This document shows, in pieces, positions 17,659-26,103 of a DNA stretch of 64,000 nt (position 1 is its first letter; each line of letters opens with the position of its first letter). Source of the stretch: REBR01 sp033721915 (GTDB taxonomy: Bacteria > Pseudomonadota > Gammaproteobacteria > Pseudomonadales > Oleiphilaceae); the NCBI GenBank assembly GCA_033721915.1, contig JAWWAC010000005.1:39737-103736 (forward strand), read 5' to 3'. The notes beneath the pieces are model-generated. The model saw only the letters and a program-made list of their open reading frames with translations. It was not told where the DNA came from and did no database searches. The position numbers and the translations under genes were made by a program.

Positions 17659-18651
17659 CTAGACGGCCTGTTTTTTCCGCCCTTTGCGGCTCTTTTTCTT
17701 CCGCTTTTTGGGGGGATAGAGGTCCGGCTCGCCTTCCGGGCGGGTCTTGAATCGACGGTGCACCCAGAGGTACTGGTCTGGATAGAGGCGTACCATTTTC
17801 TCGATTTCCCGGTTCAGGCGGGTGGCGTTCTCCACCTCGTCATCGCCGGGGTAGTCCTCGAATAGGGGGCTGAAATGCAGGCTGTAAACGCCGTTGCCTT
17901 CCCGGAACTGGCTCATGAAGAGCACTGTGGCGCCGGTCTCACGGGCGATCCAGGCGGGGGTGGTGAGGGTGGCGGCCTGGATGCCGAAGAAAGGGGCAAA
18001 GACGCTGTTTTTCCGGCCGAAATCCTGGTCGCAGCCGTACCAGACCGTATTGCCGTCCCTGATAAACTCCATCATGGGCTTGAGTTGCTTCTTGGAGAAG
18101 GCGGCGTGACTGAAGCGCCTGCGGCGGCGCTCGATCATGGCGTCGAACAGGGGATTGTTGTTGGGCCGGTACATATGGCTGAACCGGAAGACGTTGTCCG
18201 CCAGTGGCCCGGCAAAGTCCAGAATGCTGAAATGCCCGCCCAGCAGCAGAATCCCCCTGCCGCGGGCCTCGGCTTCACGCAGGTTCTCAAGGCCGTGCAC
18301 CTGCAATTGGCGGGCATAGGGTTCCATGTTGCCCCACCAGCCGGTGGTGCTCTCCACATAGCCCCTGGCGGTGGCGATCAGGCTGTCCTTGACCAGCTGA
18401 TCACGCTCGGCCCGGGAGAGTTCCGGGAAGCACAGGCGGATATTGGTCTCCGCCACCTGGCGCCTTGAGGGTGCCAGATGATAACTGGCGAGGCCGATCA
18501 TCCGTCCCAGCCACTGCTGGGGCCTGTGGGGCAGGAACGCCATCAGCCGCAGTACAAAGATGGCCAGCCAGGTTGGCCAGTAACGGGGGTGCAGAAAGTG
18601 GCGGTAGTAGTGCTGCGGATCTATGGGTCTCAATGTGCTGTCCTTTTCCAC
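17659..18651 (-). CDS. LpxL/HtrB-family lauroyl (lipid A) acyltransferase
   Basis: A 330-residue member of the LpxL/LpxM/LpxP family, which adds secondary acyl chains to Kdo2-lipid IVA at the inner membrane. The HX4D catalytic motif is H140-D145 in GGHFSILD, with an N-terminal hydrophobic anchor at about residues 25-42. The last 20 residues are unusually Lys/Arg-rich (KKRKKKSRKGRKK), which may bind the anionic membrane surface. The length is slightly above the usual 300-310 because of that tail. Which acyl position it serves cannot be read from sequence. Confidence 0.85.
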   Translation of the reverse strand: MEKDSTLRPIDPQHYYRHFLHPRYWPTWLAIFVLRLMAFLPHRPQQWLGRMIGLASYHLAPSRRQVAETNIRLCFPELSRAERDQLVKDSLIATARGYVESTTGWWGNMEPYARQLQVHGLENLREAEARGRGILLLGGHFSILDFAGPLADNVFRFSHMYRPNNNPLFDAMIERRRRRFSHAAFSKKQLKPMMEFIRDGNTVWYGCDQDFGRKNSVFAPFFGIQAATLTTPAWIARETGATVLFMSQFREGNGVYSLHFSPLFEDYPGDDEVENATRLNREIEKMVRLYPDQYLWVHRRFKTRPEGEPDLYPPKKRKKKSRKGRKKQAV

Positions 18652-18805
18652 TGACCGGATGGAGTGACCGGGCGCTCCCGAGTATGTAACGGACCGGCTG
18701 CAAGCATACCAGAATACAGCGGCGACCCCAGTCTCCGGGAAGTCCGCGGAGTGTTTCAGCCTGGTCCGGCTGCAACCGGTTGGTGGCTGTCCTCATCAAG
18801 AGGAT

Positions 18806-19567
18806 TCAGTCTGTGCTGGCGGATGCCCACCGGGTGGTGACGGCCCCTGCCACTCTCTGGCCCAACCAGTAAAACGCCACCACCAGTGGCAGTGCCACTG
18901 CCGCAATCATGACGGCGATACCACCGAACAATACAGGCGCTTTCATGAGAGTGCTCATCAGGGACTCCTCCCAGTAGAAGAACCAGGGGTTTTCCGGGGG
19001 AAACAGCCACTCATGCAGTGTATAGAAGACCTTCTCCGGGCCAAGCACCACCAGCAAACCGGCCAGAATCAGTGCTGCCGTGCCCACGGTCAGCCACCGG
19101 ACAGGTCTGGCGGGCGCTCCGGTGCGCCGCAGTGCCACCGCAAGGGGCAGCCACAACAGGGTAAACAGGGCCGTTACCGGGACTGTCCTGTCCAGCAAGT
19201 GGGCCACATCCCTCAAGTGGTTCACTTCATCGGCATTCAGCAAGGGGACCGGCTGGCCCTGTGGACCGGGGTACACAATGTCTTCCAGTCCGGCACCGTC
19301 GTGACTGACGGATTCGTTGATTTGTGCGAACGCCTGCAGATGCTGCTCACGGGAGAGTTGCGCAAAACCCCGCTTCTGGGGATTCTGTGGCGCATATTTC
19401 TCTATGTGGTTCTCTATCCCGAACACCTCGTACCAGACGGGGTAGGCGTAGTCGAAATGGGCGCAAAGCCACCAGGCCAGTGCCAGTGCCAGCCAGAGAC
19501 AGGCCAGGCCATAGCCGAGCCAGATCAGAGGGGCACGAAGCCGGGCAGGAAATACTGAAGCAGTCAT
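18806..19567 (-). CDS. DUF1461-type (Lit-like) integral membrane protein
   Basis: A 253-residue membrane protein with four likely transmembrane segments (about 12-36, 128-147, 158-176, 207-232) and a large loop after the first. It has the layout and signature of DUF1461/TIGR01906: E114-V-N-H117-LRDV just before TM2, and H185 in FYTLHEWLFPPENPW after TM3. Firmicute Lit, the lipoprotein intramolecular acyl transferase that makes lyso-lipoproteins, belongs to this family and depends on such histidines. Whether a Gram-negative member does this is unknown. The ATG at 19567 is chosen for its GGAGAG ribosome-binding site; the ATG 26 codons upstream lacks one. Confidence 0.65.
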   Translation of the reverse strand: MTASVFPARLRAPLIWLGYGLACLWLALALAWWLCAHFDYAYPVWYEVFGIENHIEKYAPQNPQKRGFAQLSREQHLQAFAQINESVSHDGAGLEDIVYPGPQGQPVPLLNADEVNHLRDVAHLLDRTVPVTALFTLLWLPLAVALRRTGAPARPVRWLTVGTAALILAGLLVVLGPEKVFYTLHEWLFPPENPWFFYWEESLMSTLMKAPVLFGGIAVMIAAVALPLVVAFYWLGQRVAGAVTTRWASASTD

Positions 19568-19877
19568 CGGCGGCGCTCTCCGGCTTATCGCGGCTTTTAT
19601 CGGTAACAACAGGAATGACGCCTTCAGGCGCTGAATCACCGGCATTTTAAAGGGTCTGTCACAGCGCCACCACCCCGGGCATCACTGGCATCAAGGGCAA
19701 TGACGATCTGCCGGCATTCGTTGCCATTGAACCCGTTGACCAGCCGGCATTCGACAGGACCGGAACCGGACCTGAGTTCCCCTGAACAGAGTCCCTGGCT
19801 GTGCTAGATTGAAATCTGTCGGCCTGCTGCCCTTGTCAGCCCTGTCACCCCATCACTGACCAGAGGAGAACACTGCC
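19568..19877. other. Non-coding gap between the DUF1461 gene and a small membrane protein gene
   Basis: 310 bases between divergent genes. The decamer CCGGCATTCG occurs twice (near 19712 and 19744). A weak promoter is possible for the rightward gene: CTGAAC at 19782-19787, 17-base spacer, TAGATT at 19805-19810. No RNA gene or open frame with coding features was seen. Confidence 0.4.
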
Positions 19878-20084
19878 ATGGACGACACGCAACAAGTCAG
19901 CTGGATCATCATGTATTCCTGCATCGGTGTGGCCTACGTGCTTTACGGGCTCAAGCGCAGCAAGCGGGTGGCGGCCGTGGCCGGTGCCGGCTTTCTGGTG
20001 GTGCCCCATGTGTTAAGCGGTGCGTTGCTGTTGCTGGCGCTTGGGGTGTTTTTCTTTCTGGCACCGATACTCTGGCGCCATTAA
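19878..20084 (+). CDS. Small two-helix membrane protein
   Basis: A 68-residue protein with two hydrophobic segments (about 8-25 and 32-63) joined by the basic loop GLKRSKR, so the loop is probably cytoplasmic. A strong ribosome-binding site (GAGGAGAAC) stands eight bases before the ATG, which supports translation despite the small size. The second hydrophobic stretch is long and has a proline that may break it into two short helices. No function is recognised. It sits alone between divergent DUF1461 and trhO. Confidence 0.7.
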   Translation: MDDTQQVSWIIMYSCIGVAYVLYGLKRSKRVAAVAGAGFLVVPHVLSGALLLLALGVFFFLAPILWRH

Positions 20085-20142
20085 CAGGACCCGCAGGCCA
20101 CTCATCAGACCCCTGACTCACTGCCCTGGCGTTCAACGATGA

Positions 20143-20151
20143 TGGTACAAT
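20143..20151 (+). promoter_or_regulatory. Extended -10 promoter candidate for trhO
   Basis: TGGTACAAT, an extended -10 (TG-n-TACAAT), lies 54 bases before the trhO start. Confidence 0.4.
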
Positions 20152-20204
20152 GATTCTTCACTTTTGCGCTGGTTTGACGTTCCAGTGAGCAAACGGAGAA
20201 CACC

Positions 20205-21182
20205 ATGGCTTTGTACGCTGTCTGCGCACTCTATCGTTTTGTGCGCCTTGAAGATTACCAGCAACTGCGGGATCCATTGAAGGCATTCATGGAGGAGCAG
20301 GGCATCCGGGGGACACTGCTGCTGGCCCATGAGGGCATCAACGGCACCGTGGCCGGTTCCCACCAGGCCATTGCCGCCCTCAAGGCGCGGCTGGCGGAAG
20401 ACCCCCGCTTTACAGGCATGGATTACAAGGATTCCGAAACGGACATCATGCCCTTCAACCGCAGCAAGGTGAAACTCAAGCGGGAAATCGTGACCATGGG
20501 TGTGGAGGACATCGACCCCCGCGAGTCCGCCGGCACCTACCTCAAGCCCCGTGAGTGGGACGCGCTGATCAGCGACCCCGGGGTCACCGTCATCGATACC
20601 CGCAATGACTACGAGGTGAGCATCGGCACCTTCCGCAACGCCATCAACCCGGGCACCACCAGCTTCCGTGAGTTTCCGGAGTACGTCAGAAAACACCTGG
20701 ACCCGGAGAAACACCGCAAGGTGGCCATGTTCTGCACCGGTGGCATCCGCTGCGAAAAGTCCACGGCCTATCTCAAGGCGCAGGGGTTTGAAGAGGTGTA
20801 CCACTTGGAAGGAGGCATACTGCGTTATCTGGAGGAAACCCCGGAAGAGCAGTCCCTATGGCAGGGTGAGTGCTTCGTGTTTGATGACCGGGTGGCGGTG
20901 GACCACAAACTCCAGCGGGGCCAGTACGACCAGTGCCACGCCTGCCGCATGCCCATCACCGAGGACGACAAGGCCAGCCCCCACTACCAGCAGGGTGTTA
21001 GCTGCCCCCACTGCCACGACCGCCATACGCCGGAGCAGAAGGCCCGATTCGCGGAACGGGAGAAACAGGTGCGTCTGGCCCGTGAACGGGGTGAGACCCA
21101 TGTGGGGGCCGAGGCGGCGGATATCATTGCCGAGCGACGTAAGATCAAGCATGAAAGGCGTCACAAACGGCAGACCCCGTAA
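20205..21182 (+). CDS. trhO: tRNA uridine(34) hydroxylase TrhO (rhodanese family)
   Basis: TrhO (YceA) performs oxygen-dependent hydroxylation of U34 in certain tRNAs, the first step toward (c)mo5U. The 325-residue protein has an N-terminal acylphosphatase-like domain (about 1-95), a rhodanese domain with active-site C177 in FCTGGIRCEKS, and a C-terminal Cys-rich segment (CHACRMPI, CPHCHD) that probably binds zinc. These match the family well. It is a single-gene unit behind an extended -10 element. Confidence 0.95.
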   Translation: MALYAVCALYRFVRLEDYQQLRDPLKAFMEEQGIRGTLLLAHEGINGTVAGSHQAIAALKARLAEDPRFTGMDYKDSETDIMPFNRSKVKLKREIVTMGVEDIDPRESAGTYLKPREWDALISDPGVTVIDTRNDYEVSIGTFRNAINPGTTSFREFPEYVRKHLDPEKHRKVAMFCTGGIRCEKSTAYLKAQGFEEVYHLEGGILRYLEETPEEQSLWQGECFVFDDRVAVDHKLQRGQYDQCHACRMPITEDDKASPHYQQGVSCPHCHDRHTPEQKARFAEREKQVRLARERGETHVGAEAADIIAERRKIKHERRHKRQTP

Positions 21183-21273
21183 TCCCGTCGTTTCTTGATT
21201 CTGAGCAGTTGCCACTGTCCAGCATGATCAGCATGGGTAAACTGGCCCCTCGCTGGCGATAGGAGAGACGCTG

Positions 21274-21456
21274 ATGACTTTTGAAGAGAGTGTGCTGGCC
21301 AGAGGTGAGGCCAGAGGTGAGGCCAAAGGTGAGGCCAAAAAGAGTCAGCAAATCGCACTGAACCTGCTGAAAGAGGGCGCAGATGAAGATTATGTCAGCA
21401 GGGTGACCAGGCTTTCACCAGAGCAGATCAAACAGTGGCAGGCCAGTACAAGCTGA
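21274..21456 (+). CDS. Orphan Rpn C-terminal tail (RpnS-like small protein or remnant)
   Basis: A 60-codon frame whose product has a Gly-Glu-Ala repeat (RGEARGEAKGEAKK) followed by LLKEGADEDYVSRVTRLSPEQIKQ. This is the C-terminal region of Rpn/PD-(D/E)XK nucleases ('recombination-promoting nuclease/putative transposase'). The nuclease domain is absent: reading upstream in frame, only SLAIGETL is left before a stop. An AGGAGAG ribosome-binding site precedes the ATG at good distance. In Rpn toxins such C-terminal pieces are made from internal starts as small antitoxin-like proteins, so this could be functional rather than dead. A relative lies at 30568. Confidence 0.5.
   Translation: MTFEESVLARGEARGEAKGEAKKSQQIALNLLKEGADEDYVSRVTRLSPEQIKQWQASTS
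21301..21336 (+). repeat. 12-base tandem repeat, three copies
   Basis: AGAGGTGAGGCC, AGAGGTGAGGCC and AAAGGTGAGGCC in tandem, encoding the RGEA-RGEA-KGEA repeat of the orphan Rpn tail. Copy number could vary by slippage. Confidence 0.85.
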
Positions 21457-21462
21457 TGACCC

Positions 21463-22515
21463 TCATGGCCGGCCCAGACCATTGATGGCATTGGCGATCT
21501 CAAGCAGCGGCAGGACTTGCGCCACCGCACCCCGCTCAATGGCTTCTTTGGGCATGCCGAACACCACGGAAGTATCACGATCCTGGGCAATGGTGTGGGC
21601 GCCGGCCTGGCGCATTTCCAGCAGGCCATTGGCGCCATCGTCCCCCATGCCGGTCATGATCACCCCCAAGGCATTGCGACCGGCCACCCTGGCCACGGAG
21701 CGGAACAGCACATCCACAGAGGGTTTGTGCCGGTTGACCGGTGGGCCGTCCGCCACGCCCACCCGGTACTGGGCGCCACTGCGTCGCAGCTGCATATGCA
21801 GCCCTCCGGGGGCGATGAGCACCAGCCCGGGCACCACCCGGTCATTGTCCCTGGCCTCCCGCACTTCGCAGCGGCAGATCTGGTTAAGACGGTGGGCAAA
21901 GGCGGCGGTGAACTTCTCCGGCATATGCTGGACCACCACGATGCCGGGGCAGGTGGCGGGCAGACGGGTGAGGACAGCCTCCAGTGCGTGGGTCCCGCCG
22001 GTGGAGGTGCCCAACGCCACCACCTGATCCGTGGTCTGGCTGAGTGTCAACGGAGGCGTCTGACTCGACGCTTTCTGGCCAGGCTGGCTCCGCACCGGTG
22101 AGGCGGCCACTCTGGCCCTGGCGGCGGCCTTGATGACCTGCAGCATGTGCTGGTTACCACTCTGAAGAAAATCCTTCAGTCCCACCTTGGGCTTGGTGAT
22201 GATGTCCACGGCGCCGGCCGCCAGCGCCTGCAGTGTGGTATCCGCCCCTTTCTCCGTCAGGGTGGAGCAGATGACCACCGGCGTGGGGTGTTCCTGCATC
22301 AGTTTGCGCAGGAAGGTGATGCCGTCCATGCGTGGCATTTCCACATCCAGAACGATGACATCCGGCCAGTCCTTTTGCATTTTCTGCAGGGCAAACAGGG
22401 GATCCGGTGCGGAACCGGCAATGCGGATGCCCGGGTCCGCACCCAGCATCTGGGTCAGAACCTGCCGGACCACGGCGGAATCATCCACAATAAAAACGCT
22501 GATAGGGGCTGTCAT
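21463..22515 (-). CDS. cheB: Chemotaxis response regulator / protein-glutamate methylesterase CheB
   Basis: CheB removes methyl groups from MCPs once phosphorylated by CheA. The 350-residue protein has a receiver domain (residues 5-125, phospho-acceptor D57 in LDVEMP), a linker, and a methylesterase domain with S171 (GTSTGG), H197 (VVQHMP) and D292/293 (TGMGDDGANG). The ATG at 22515 (MTAPISVFIVDDS) overlaps the cheD stop by four bases. It is the last gene of the che operon, seven bases from the orphan Rpn tail. Confidence 0.95.
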   Translation of the reverse strand: MTAPISVFIVDDSAVVRQVLTQMLGADPGIRIAGSAPDPLFALQKMQKDWPDVIVLDVEMPRMDGITFLRKLMQEHPTPVVICSTLTEKGADTTLQALAAGAVDIITKPKVGLKDFLQSGNQHMLQVIKAAARARVAASPVRSQPGQKASSQTPPLTLSQTTDQVVALGTSTGGTHALEAVLTRLPATCPGIVVVQHMPEKFTAAFAHRLNQICRCEVREARDNDRVVPGLVLIAPGGLHMQLRRSGAQYRVGVADGPPVNRHKPSVDVLFRSVARVAGRNALGVIMTGMGDDGANGLLEMRQAGAHTIAQDRDTSVVFGMPKEAIERGAVAQVLPLLEIANAINGLGRP

Positions 22516-23021
22516 GCCACTCCTGATGTATCGGCTGCAGTGAGGTGACCGGGGCCCATACGGACCCAGACATCCCCGTCCGCCAGATTGAAGATCAGCT
22601 GGCGGTAGCGGCACCCCCCCAGTGATTCGGCCACCACAGGAAGGCCATAGCGCTGCATCAGCGTCCTGGCCGCGATAATGTTCCGGCAGGCCACCCCTTT
22701 TTCATCCGGGCTGAGACCGAACATGTTGCCGCCACCAAACAACTTGACCTCATACTCGCTGGCATTGCCCCCATGGCGACGGACTTCCAGCAACATCAGC
22801 TGCAGGGCATCGCAGCCGTAACGGGCATTGAGTGCAGCCCTGGGATCATCACGCCCCGGCAGCATGTAATGGCACATGCCGCCGATTTTTTCTCGGGGAT
22901 GCCACAGAGTGATGGCCACACAGGAGCCCAGAAGGGTGCGGATACGGGTGTGCCTGTCCCCGAAATACCACTCACCCGGGTGCAGGAAAATCTCAATACC
23001 CGAGCCCAGTGCCCTCATCAT
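22512..23021 (-). CDS. cheD: Chemoreceptor glutamine deamidase CheD
   Basis: CheD deamidates glutamines in MCP methylation helices and in some species interacts with CheC. The 169-residue protein shows catalytic C34 (LGSCVAI) and H51 (GGMCHYMLPG), then the KLFGGGNMF motif. It overlaps cheB and cheR by four bases each. No cheC is nearby, so here CheD probably acts only on receptors. Confidence 0.95.
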   Translation of the reverse strand: MMRALGSGIEIFLHPGEWYFGDRHTRIRTLLGSCVAITLWHPREKIGGMCHYMLPGRDDPRAALNARYGCDALQLMLLEVRRHGGNASEYEVKLFGGGNMFGLSPDEKGVACRNIIAARTLMQRYGLPVVAESLGGCRYRQLIFNLADGDVWVRMGPGHLTAADTSGVA

Positions 23022-23857
23022 GACGGTGCCTGATAGACGGAGGGCATCACCGCAGTAAGGCCGTTCTGCATGCCATTGAGGGTTTCCGAGTGACCGATTA
23101 CCAGGTAGCCTCCGGGGCGCAGTTGCGCCACCAGACGGGCCACAATCCGGCGTTTGGTGTCGGCATTGAAATAGATCATGACGTTACGCAGAAAGATCAC
23201 GTCGAATAAGCCGATTCGGGCCGGGAGGGTCTCGTTCAGGTTGATCTGACGGAAGTCCAGCTTGCCGGCCAGCTCGGGATCAATCATCAGGGTGCCTTCC
23301 GCCGCACCCACACCCCGCAGGCAATAACGCTTGAGGCACTCCATGGGGACCTTCTCCGCCCGTGAAAGGGGATAGCAACCGGCACGGGCCTGTGCCAGCA
23401 CCTGAGTGCTGATGTCCGAGGCCAGCAGCTCCCAGCCCTCCATACCCAGCACATCCGCCAGGACCATGGCCAGGGTGTAGGGCTCCTCACCGCTGGAGCA
23501 GGCCGCACTCCAGATCCGGAAGGGTCGCGACCTGGGGTGCTGTGGCAGAAGGGTCTGGCGCAGTAAGTCGAAGTGCCTGGGTTCACGGAAGAAATAAGTC
23601 TCATTGGTGGTGAGCAGATCCACCGCCATCTGCTTTTCCGCCGCATCCCGTCGCAGATACTCCCAGTAGGCACGGTAGCTGTTCAGCTGCAGTACCCTGA
23701 GCCGCCTGGACAGCCGGCCTGCCACCATGGTGCGCTTGCCGTCACTCATGTGAATGCCAGCCACGGCAAAGATCATGCGCTGGAATTCAGCGAACTCCGA
23801 CTCACTCAAAACGGGGGCCGGGGCGACCCGGCCAGCGCTGTGCACATCAGCTGTCAT
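23018..23857 (-). CDS. cheR: Chemotaxis protein methyltransferase CheR
   Basis: CheR methylates MCP glutamates with S-adenosylmethionine. The 279-residue protein has the N-terminal helical domain (ends near residue 100) and the SAM motif IWSAACSSGEEPYTLAM. DVIFLRNVMIYFN is the later methyltransferase motif. The ATG at 23857 (MTADVHSAG) overlaps the end of cheW by 11 bases and is preferred over an upstream frame that only mirrors cheW. No TPR extension is present. Confidence 0.94.
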   Translation of the reverse strand: MTADVHSAGRVAPAPVLSESEFAEFQRMIFAVAGIHMSDGKRTMVAGRLSRRLRVLQLNSYRAYWEYLRRDAAEKQMAVDLLTTNETYFFREPRHFDLLRQTLLPQHPRSRPFRIWSAACSSGEEPYTLAMVLADVLGMEGWELLASDISTQVLAQARAGCYPLSRAEKVPMECLKRYCLRGVGAAEGTLMIDPELAGKLDFRQINLNETLPARIGLFDVIFLRNVMIYFNADTKRRIVARLVAQLRPGGYLVIGHSETLNGMQNGLTAVMPSVYQAPS

Positions 23858-24404
23858 GACCGGACTCTTGCGCGGCATCCACCACAGAGGCCAGCTCCGC
23901 CATCTCCTGAAGGTCCAGCACCTGCTGCACATTCAGCAGAATCACAAAGCGCCCCTGCACCTTGCCCATACCGGCAATAAAGTCCGCACGGATACGGGTG
24001 CCGAATCGGGGCGCGGGCTCGATATCCTCCGCGGGTATCTCCAACACTTCAGACACCGCGTCCACAATCACCCCCACTTCCTGCATGTCTTCCAGATCGT
24101 CGCCGGTTCCGGCAATCTCCAGGATGACGATGCAGCTGCGGCGGTTAATGACACTCTCGCCACGGCCAAAGCGGGCGGACAGGTCGATCACCGGCACCAC
24201 ACTGCCCCGCAGGTTGATCACGCCCCGCACGAAATCCGGCATCAAGGGGACGGTGGTCAGGTTGCCGTATTCGATGATTTCACGAATATGCAGTATGCCC
24301 ACCGCATACATTTCCCGGCCCACCTGGAAGGTCAGATACTGATGCTGGTCGTCACCACTGGCCATATTACGTGGTACCGCCTCATTACCCCTGGAATCCG
24401 TCAT
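23847..24404 (-). CDS. cheW: Chemotaxis coupling protein CheW
   Basis: CheW links receptors to CheA. The 185-residue protein carries one CheW/SH3-like domain (about 20-165) with FQVGREMYAVGILHIREII and the signature VRGVINLRGSVVPVIDL. The N-terminal 18 residues are polar. It lies eight bases after the MCP gene and overlaps cheR. Confidence 0.94.
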   Translation of the reverse strand: MTDSRGNEAVPRNMASGDDQHQYLTFQVGREMYAVGILHIREIIEYGNLTTVPLMPDFVRGVINLRGSVVPVIDLSARFGRGESVINRRSCIVILEIAGTGDDLEDMQEVGVIVDAVSEVLEIPAEDIEPAPRFGTRIRADFIAGMGKVQGRFVILLNVQQVLDLQEMAELASVVDAAQESGHDS

Positions 24405-24412
24405 GATGCCTC

Positions 24413-26041
24413 CTAGAACCGCACATAGGCGGCTTCATCAGCGGATTCTGTGGAGGTCGTCCTGCCACCCTCGGAAACCCTGGCCATCTGCTTCTTTTGC
24501 GGCTGGCGGACGGGGGCGTTACCGCTGCCAGTGCCGTCGTTCACCTTGAAAAAGCCCATAGCCGATTGCAGCTGTTCGGCCTGTGAGGACATTTCCTCCG
24601 AGGTGGCCGCCAGCTCTTCCGAGGCAGAGGCATTCTGCTGGGTGATCTGGTTGAGCTGCTCCATGGCACTGTTGATCTGGTTGACGCCGGTGGACTGTTC
24701 ACTGGAGGCTGCAGCAATCTCCTGTACCAGGTCCGATGTCTTCTGGATGGAGGGCACCATTTCCGCCAACAGCTTGCCGGCCCGCTCCGCCAGTTCCACC
24801 GAGGAGCCCGCCACTTCGCCGATTTCCTGGGCCGCCACCTGGCTGCGTTCCGCCAGCTTGCGCACCTCCGCCGCCACCACGGCAAAGCCCTTACCATGCT
24901 CACCGGCACGGGCCGCTTCAATGGCCGCGTTCAGGGCCAGCAGGTTGGTCTGGTAGGCAATGTCGTCAATAATGGAGATCTTCTCGGCAATGCTCTTCAT
25001 GGCCGATACGGTCTGCTCCACGGCTTTACCCCCTTCCACCGCCTCTTTGGCGGCCTTGCTGGACATGCCATCGGTAACGCTGGCGTTTTCCGTGTTCTGG
25101 CTGATGGAGGCCGTCATCTGTTCCATGGAGGCGCTGGTCTCCTCCACACTGGAGGCCTGCTCACTGGAAGCCTGTGACAAGGACTGGCTGGTGGCACTCA
25201 CCTCCTCGGAGGCAGACGCCAGGTTGTCGGCGCCGGAGCGAACTTCAGCAATGACCTGACTCAGCTTCTCCACCATTCGCTGCATCGACACCATCATCTG
25301 CCCCAGCTCGTCACGGCTGCGGGGCACGATCGTCACGGTCAGGTCGCCATCCGCCAGACTGTTGGTTGCCTCCATCGCTTCCGTGACCGCCATGGTGATG
25401 CTGCGTGCGATCAGGAAGGCCAGTATCAGCCCGAGGAGAATGCTGACGGCAAGCAGCGTCGTCACCGTTCTCTGTGCCGTTGCATAGGCGGTGTCACCAT
25501 CTGCACTGGCGGCACGGCCGGCTGAGATGTTGAAATCCACGTTTTCGCCCACAACCCTGCTCAACTCATCGTAGGCGGCCCTGGAGCTTTCCCGGAAAAA
25601 ACGGAGGGCATTTCCGTCGGTCTGCCCGCTGACGATCGAGACAAGCTGCTGGTGCTGCAGTATGTATTCGTCCCATGCTTTGGAATAACGCTCATACAGG
25701 GCAATTTCTTCAGGGAGCGCAATCAACCCTTTGAAAACTTCCCGCTGCCCGGCAATATCGGAGCGGATATCCGCCATCACTCTCTCGTAGCGAGCGACTT
25801 CCTCCGGAACGGTCGAAACAATGTACTGCAGCTCGGCGAGCCTGAAATTCGCGGTCAGAGACTCGATTTTCTGGGCGGACTGAACCGCAATCATCCAGTT
25901 GTCTGCCAGTTCCGTGGAGGCATCATTGATTTTCGACATCTGCACCAGGGAGTAAACTCCGGTGGCGAGAAACAACACCAGAACAACGCCAAAAGCGCCA
26001 ATCAGCTTGGTGAAGATTTTGAGATTACTGAACACATTCAT
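24413..26041 (-). CDS. Methyl-accepting chemotaxis protein
   Basis: A 542-residue MCP of standard layout: TM1 (about 9-31), a four-helix-bundle-type periplasmic sensor (about 32-182), TM2 (about 186-207), HAMP, methylation helices, and the signalling tip IDDIAYQTNLLALNAAIEAA. It ends in AYVRF without the NWETF-type tether for CheR/CheB. The ligand is unknown. The start MNVFSNLKIF is chosen because GGGAT stands seven bases before it; the frame allows five more codons. Confidence 0.93.
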   Translation of the reverse strand: MNVFSNLKIFTKLIGAFGVVLVLFLATGVYSLVQMSKINDASTELADNWMIAVQSAQKIESLTANFRLAELQYIVSTVPEEVARYERVMADIRSDIAGQREVFKGLIALPEEIALYERYSKAWDEYILQHQQLVSIVSGQTDGNALRFFRESSRAAYDELSRVVGENVDFNISAGRAASADGDTAYATAQRTVTTLLAVSILLGLILAFLIARSITMAVTEAMEATNSLADGDLTVTIVPRSRDELGQMMVSMQRMVEKLSQVIAEVRSGADNLASASEEVSATSQSLSQASSEQASSVEETSASMEQMTASISQNTENASVTDGMSSKAAKEAVEGGKAVEQTVSAMKSIAEKISIIDDIAYQTNLLALNAAIEAARAGEHGKGFAVVAAEVRKLAERSQVAAQEIGEVAGSSVELAERAGKLLAEMVPSIQKTSDLVQEIAAASSEQSTGVNQINSAMEQLNQITQQNASASEELAATSEEMSSQAEQLQSAMGFFKVNDGTGSGNAPVRQPQKKQMARVSEGGRTTSTESADEAAYVRF

Positions 26042-26103
26042 CGGGTACATCCCCATTGAGAAAACAATTTCATTCCACCTGCACTCCGTGCCATGACACC
26101 GGG

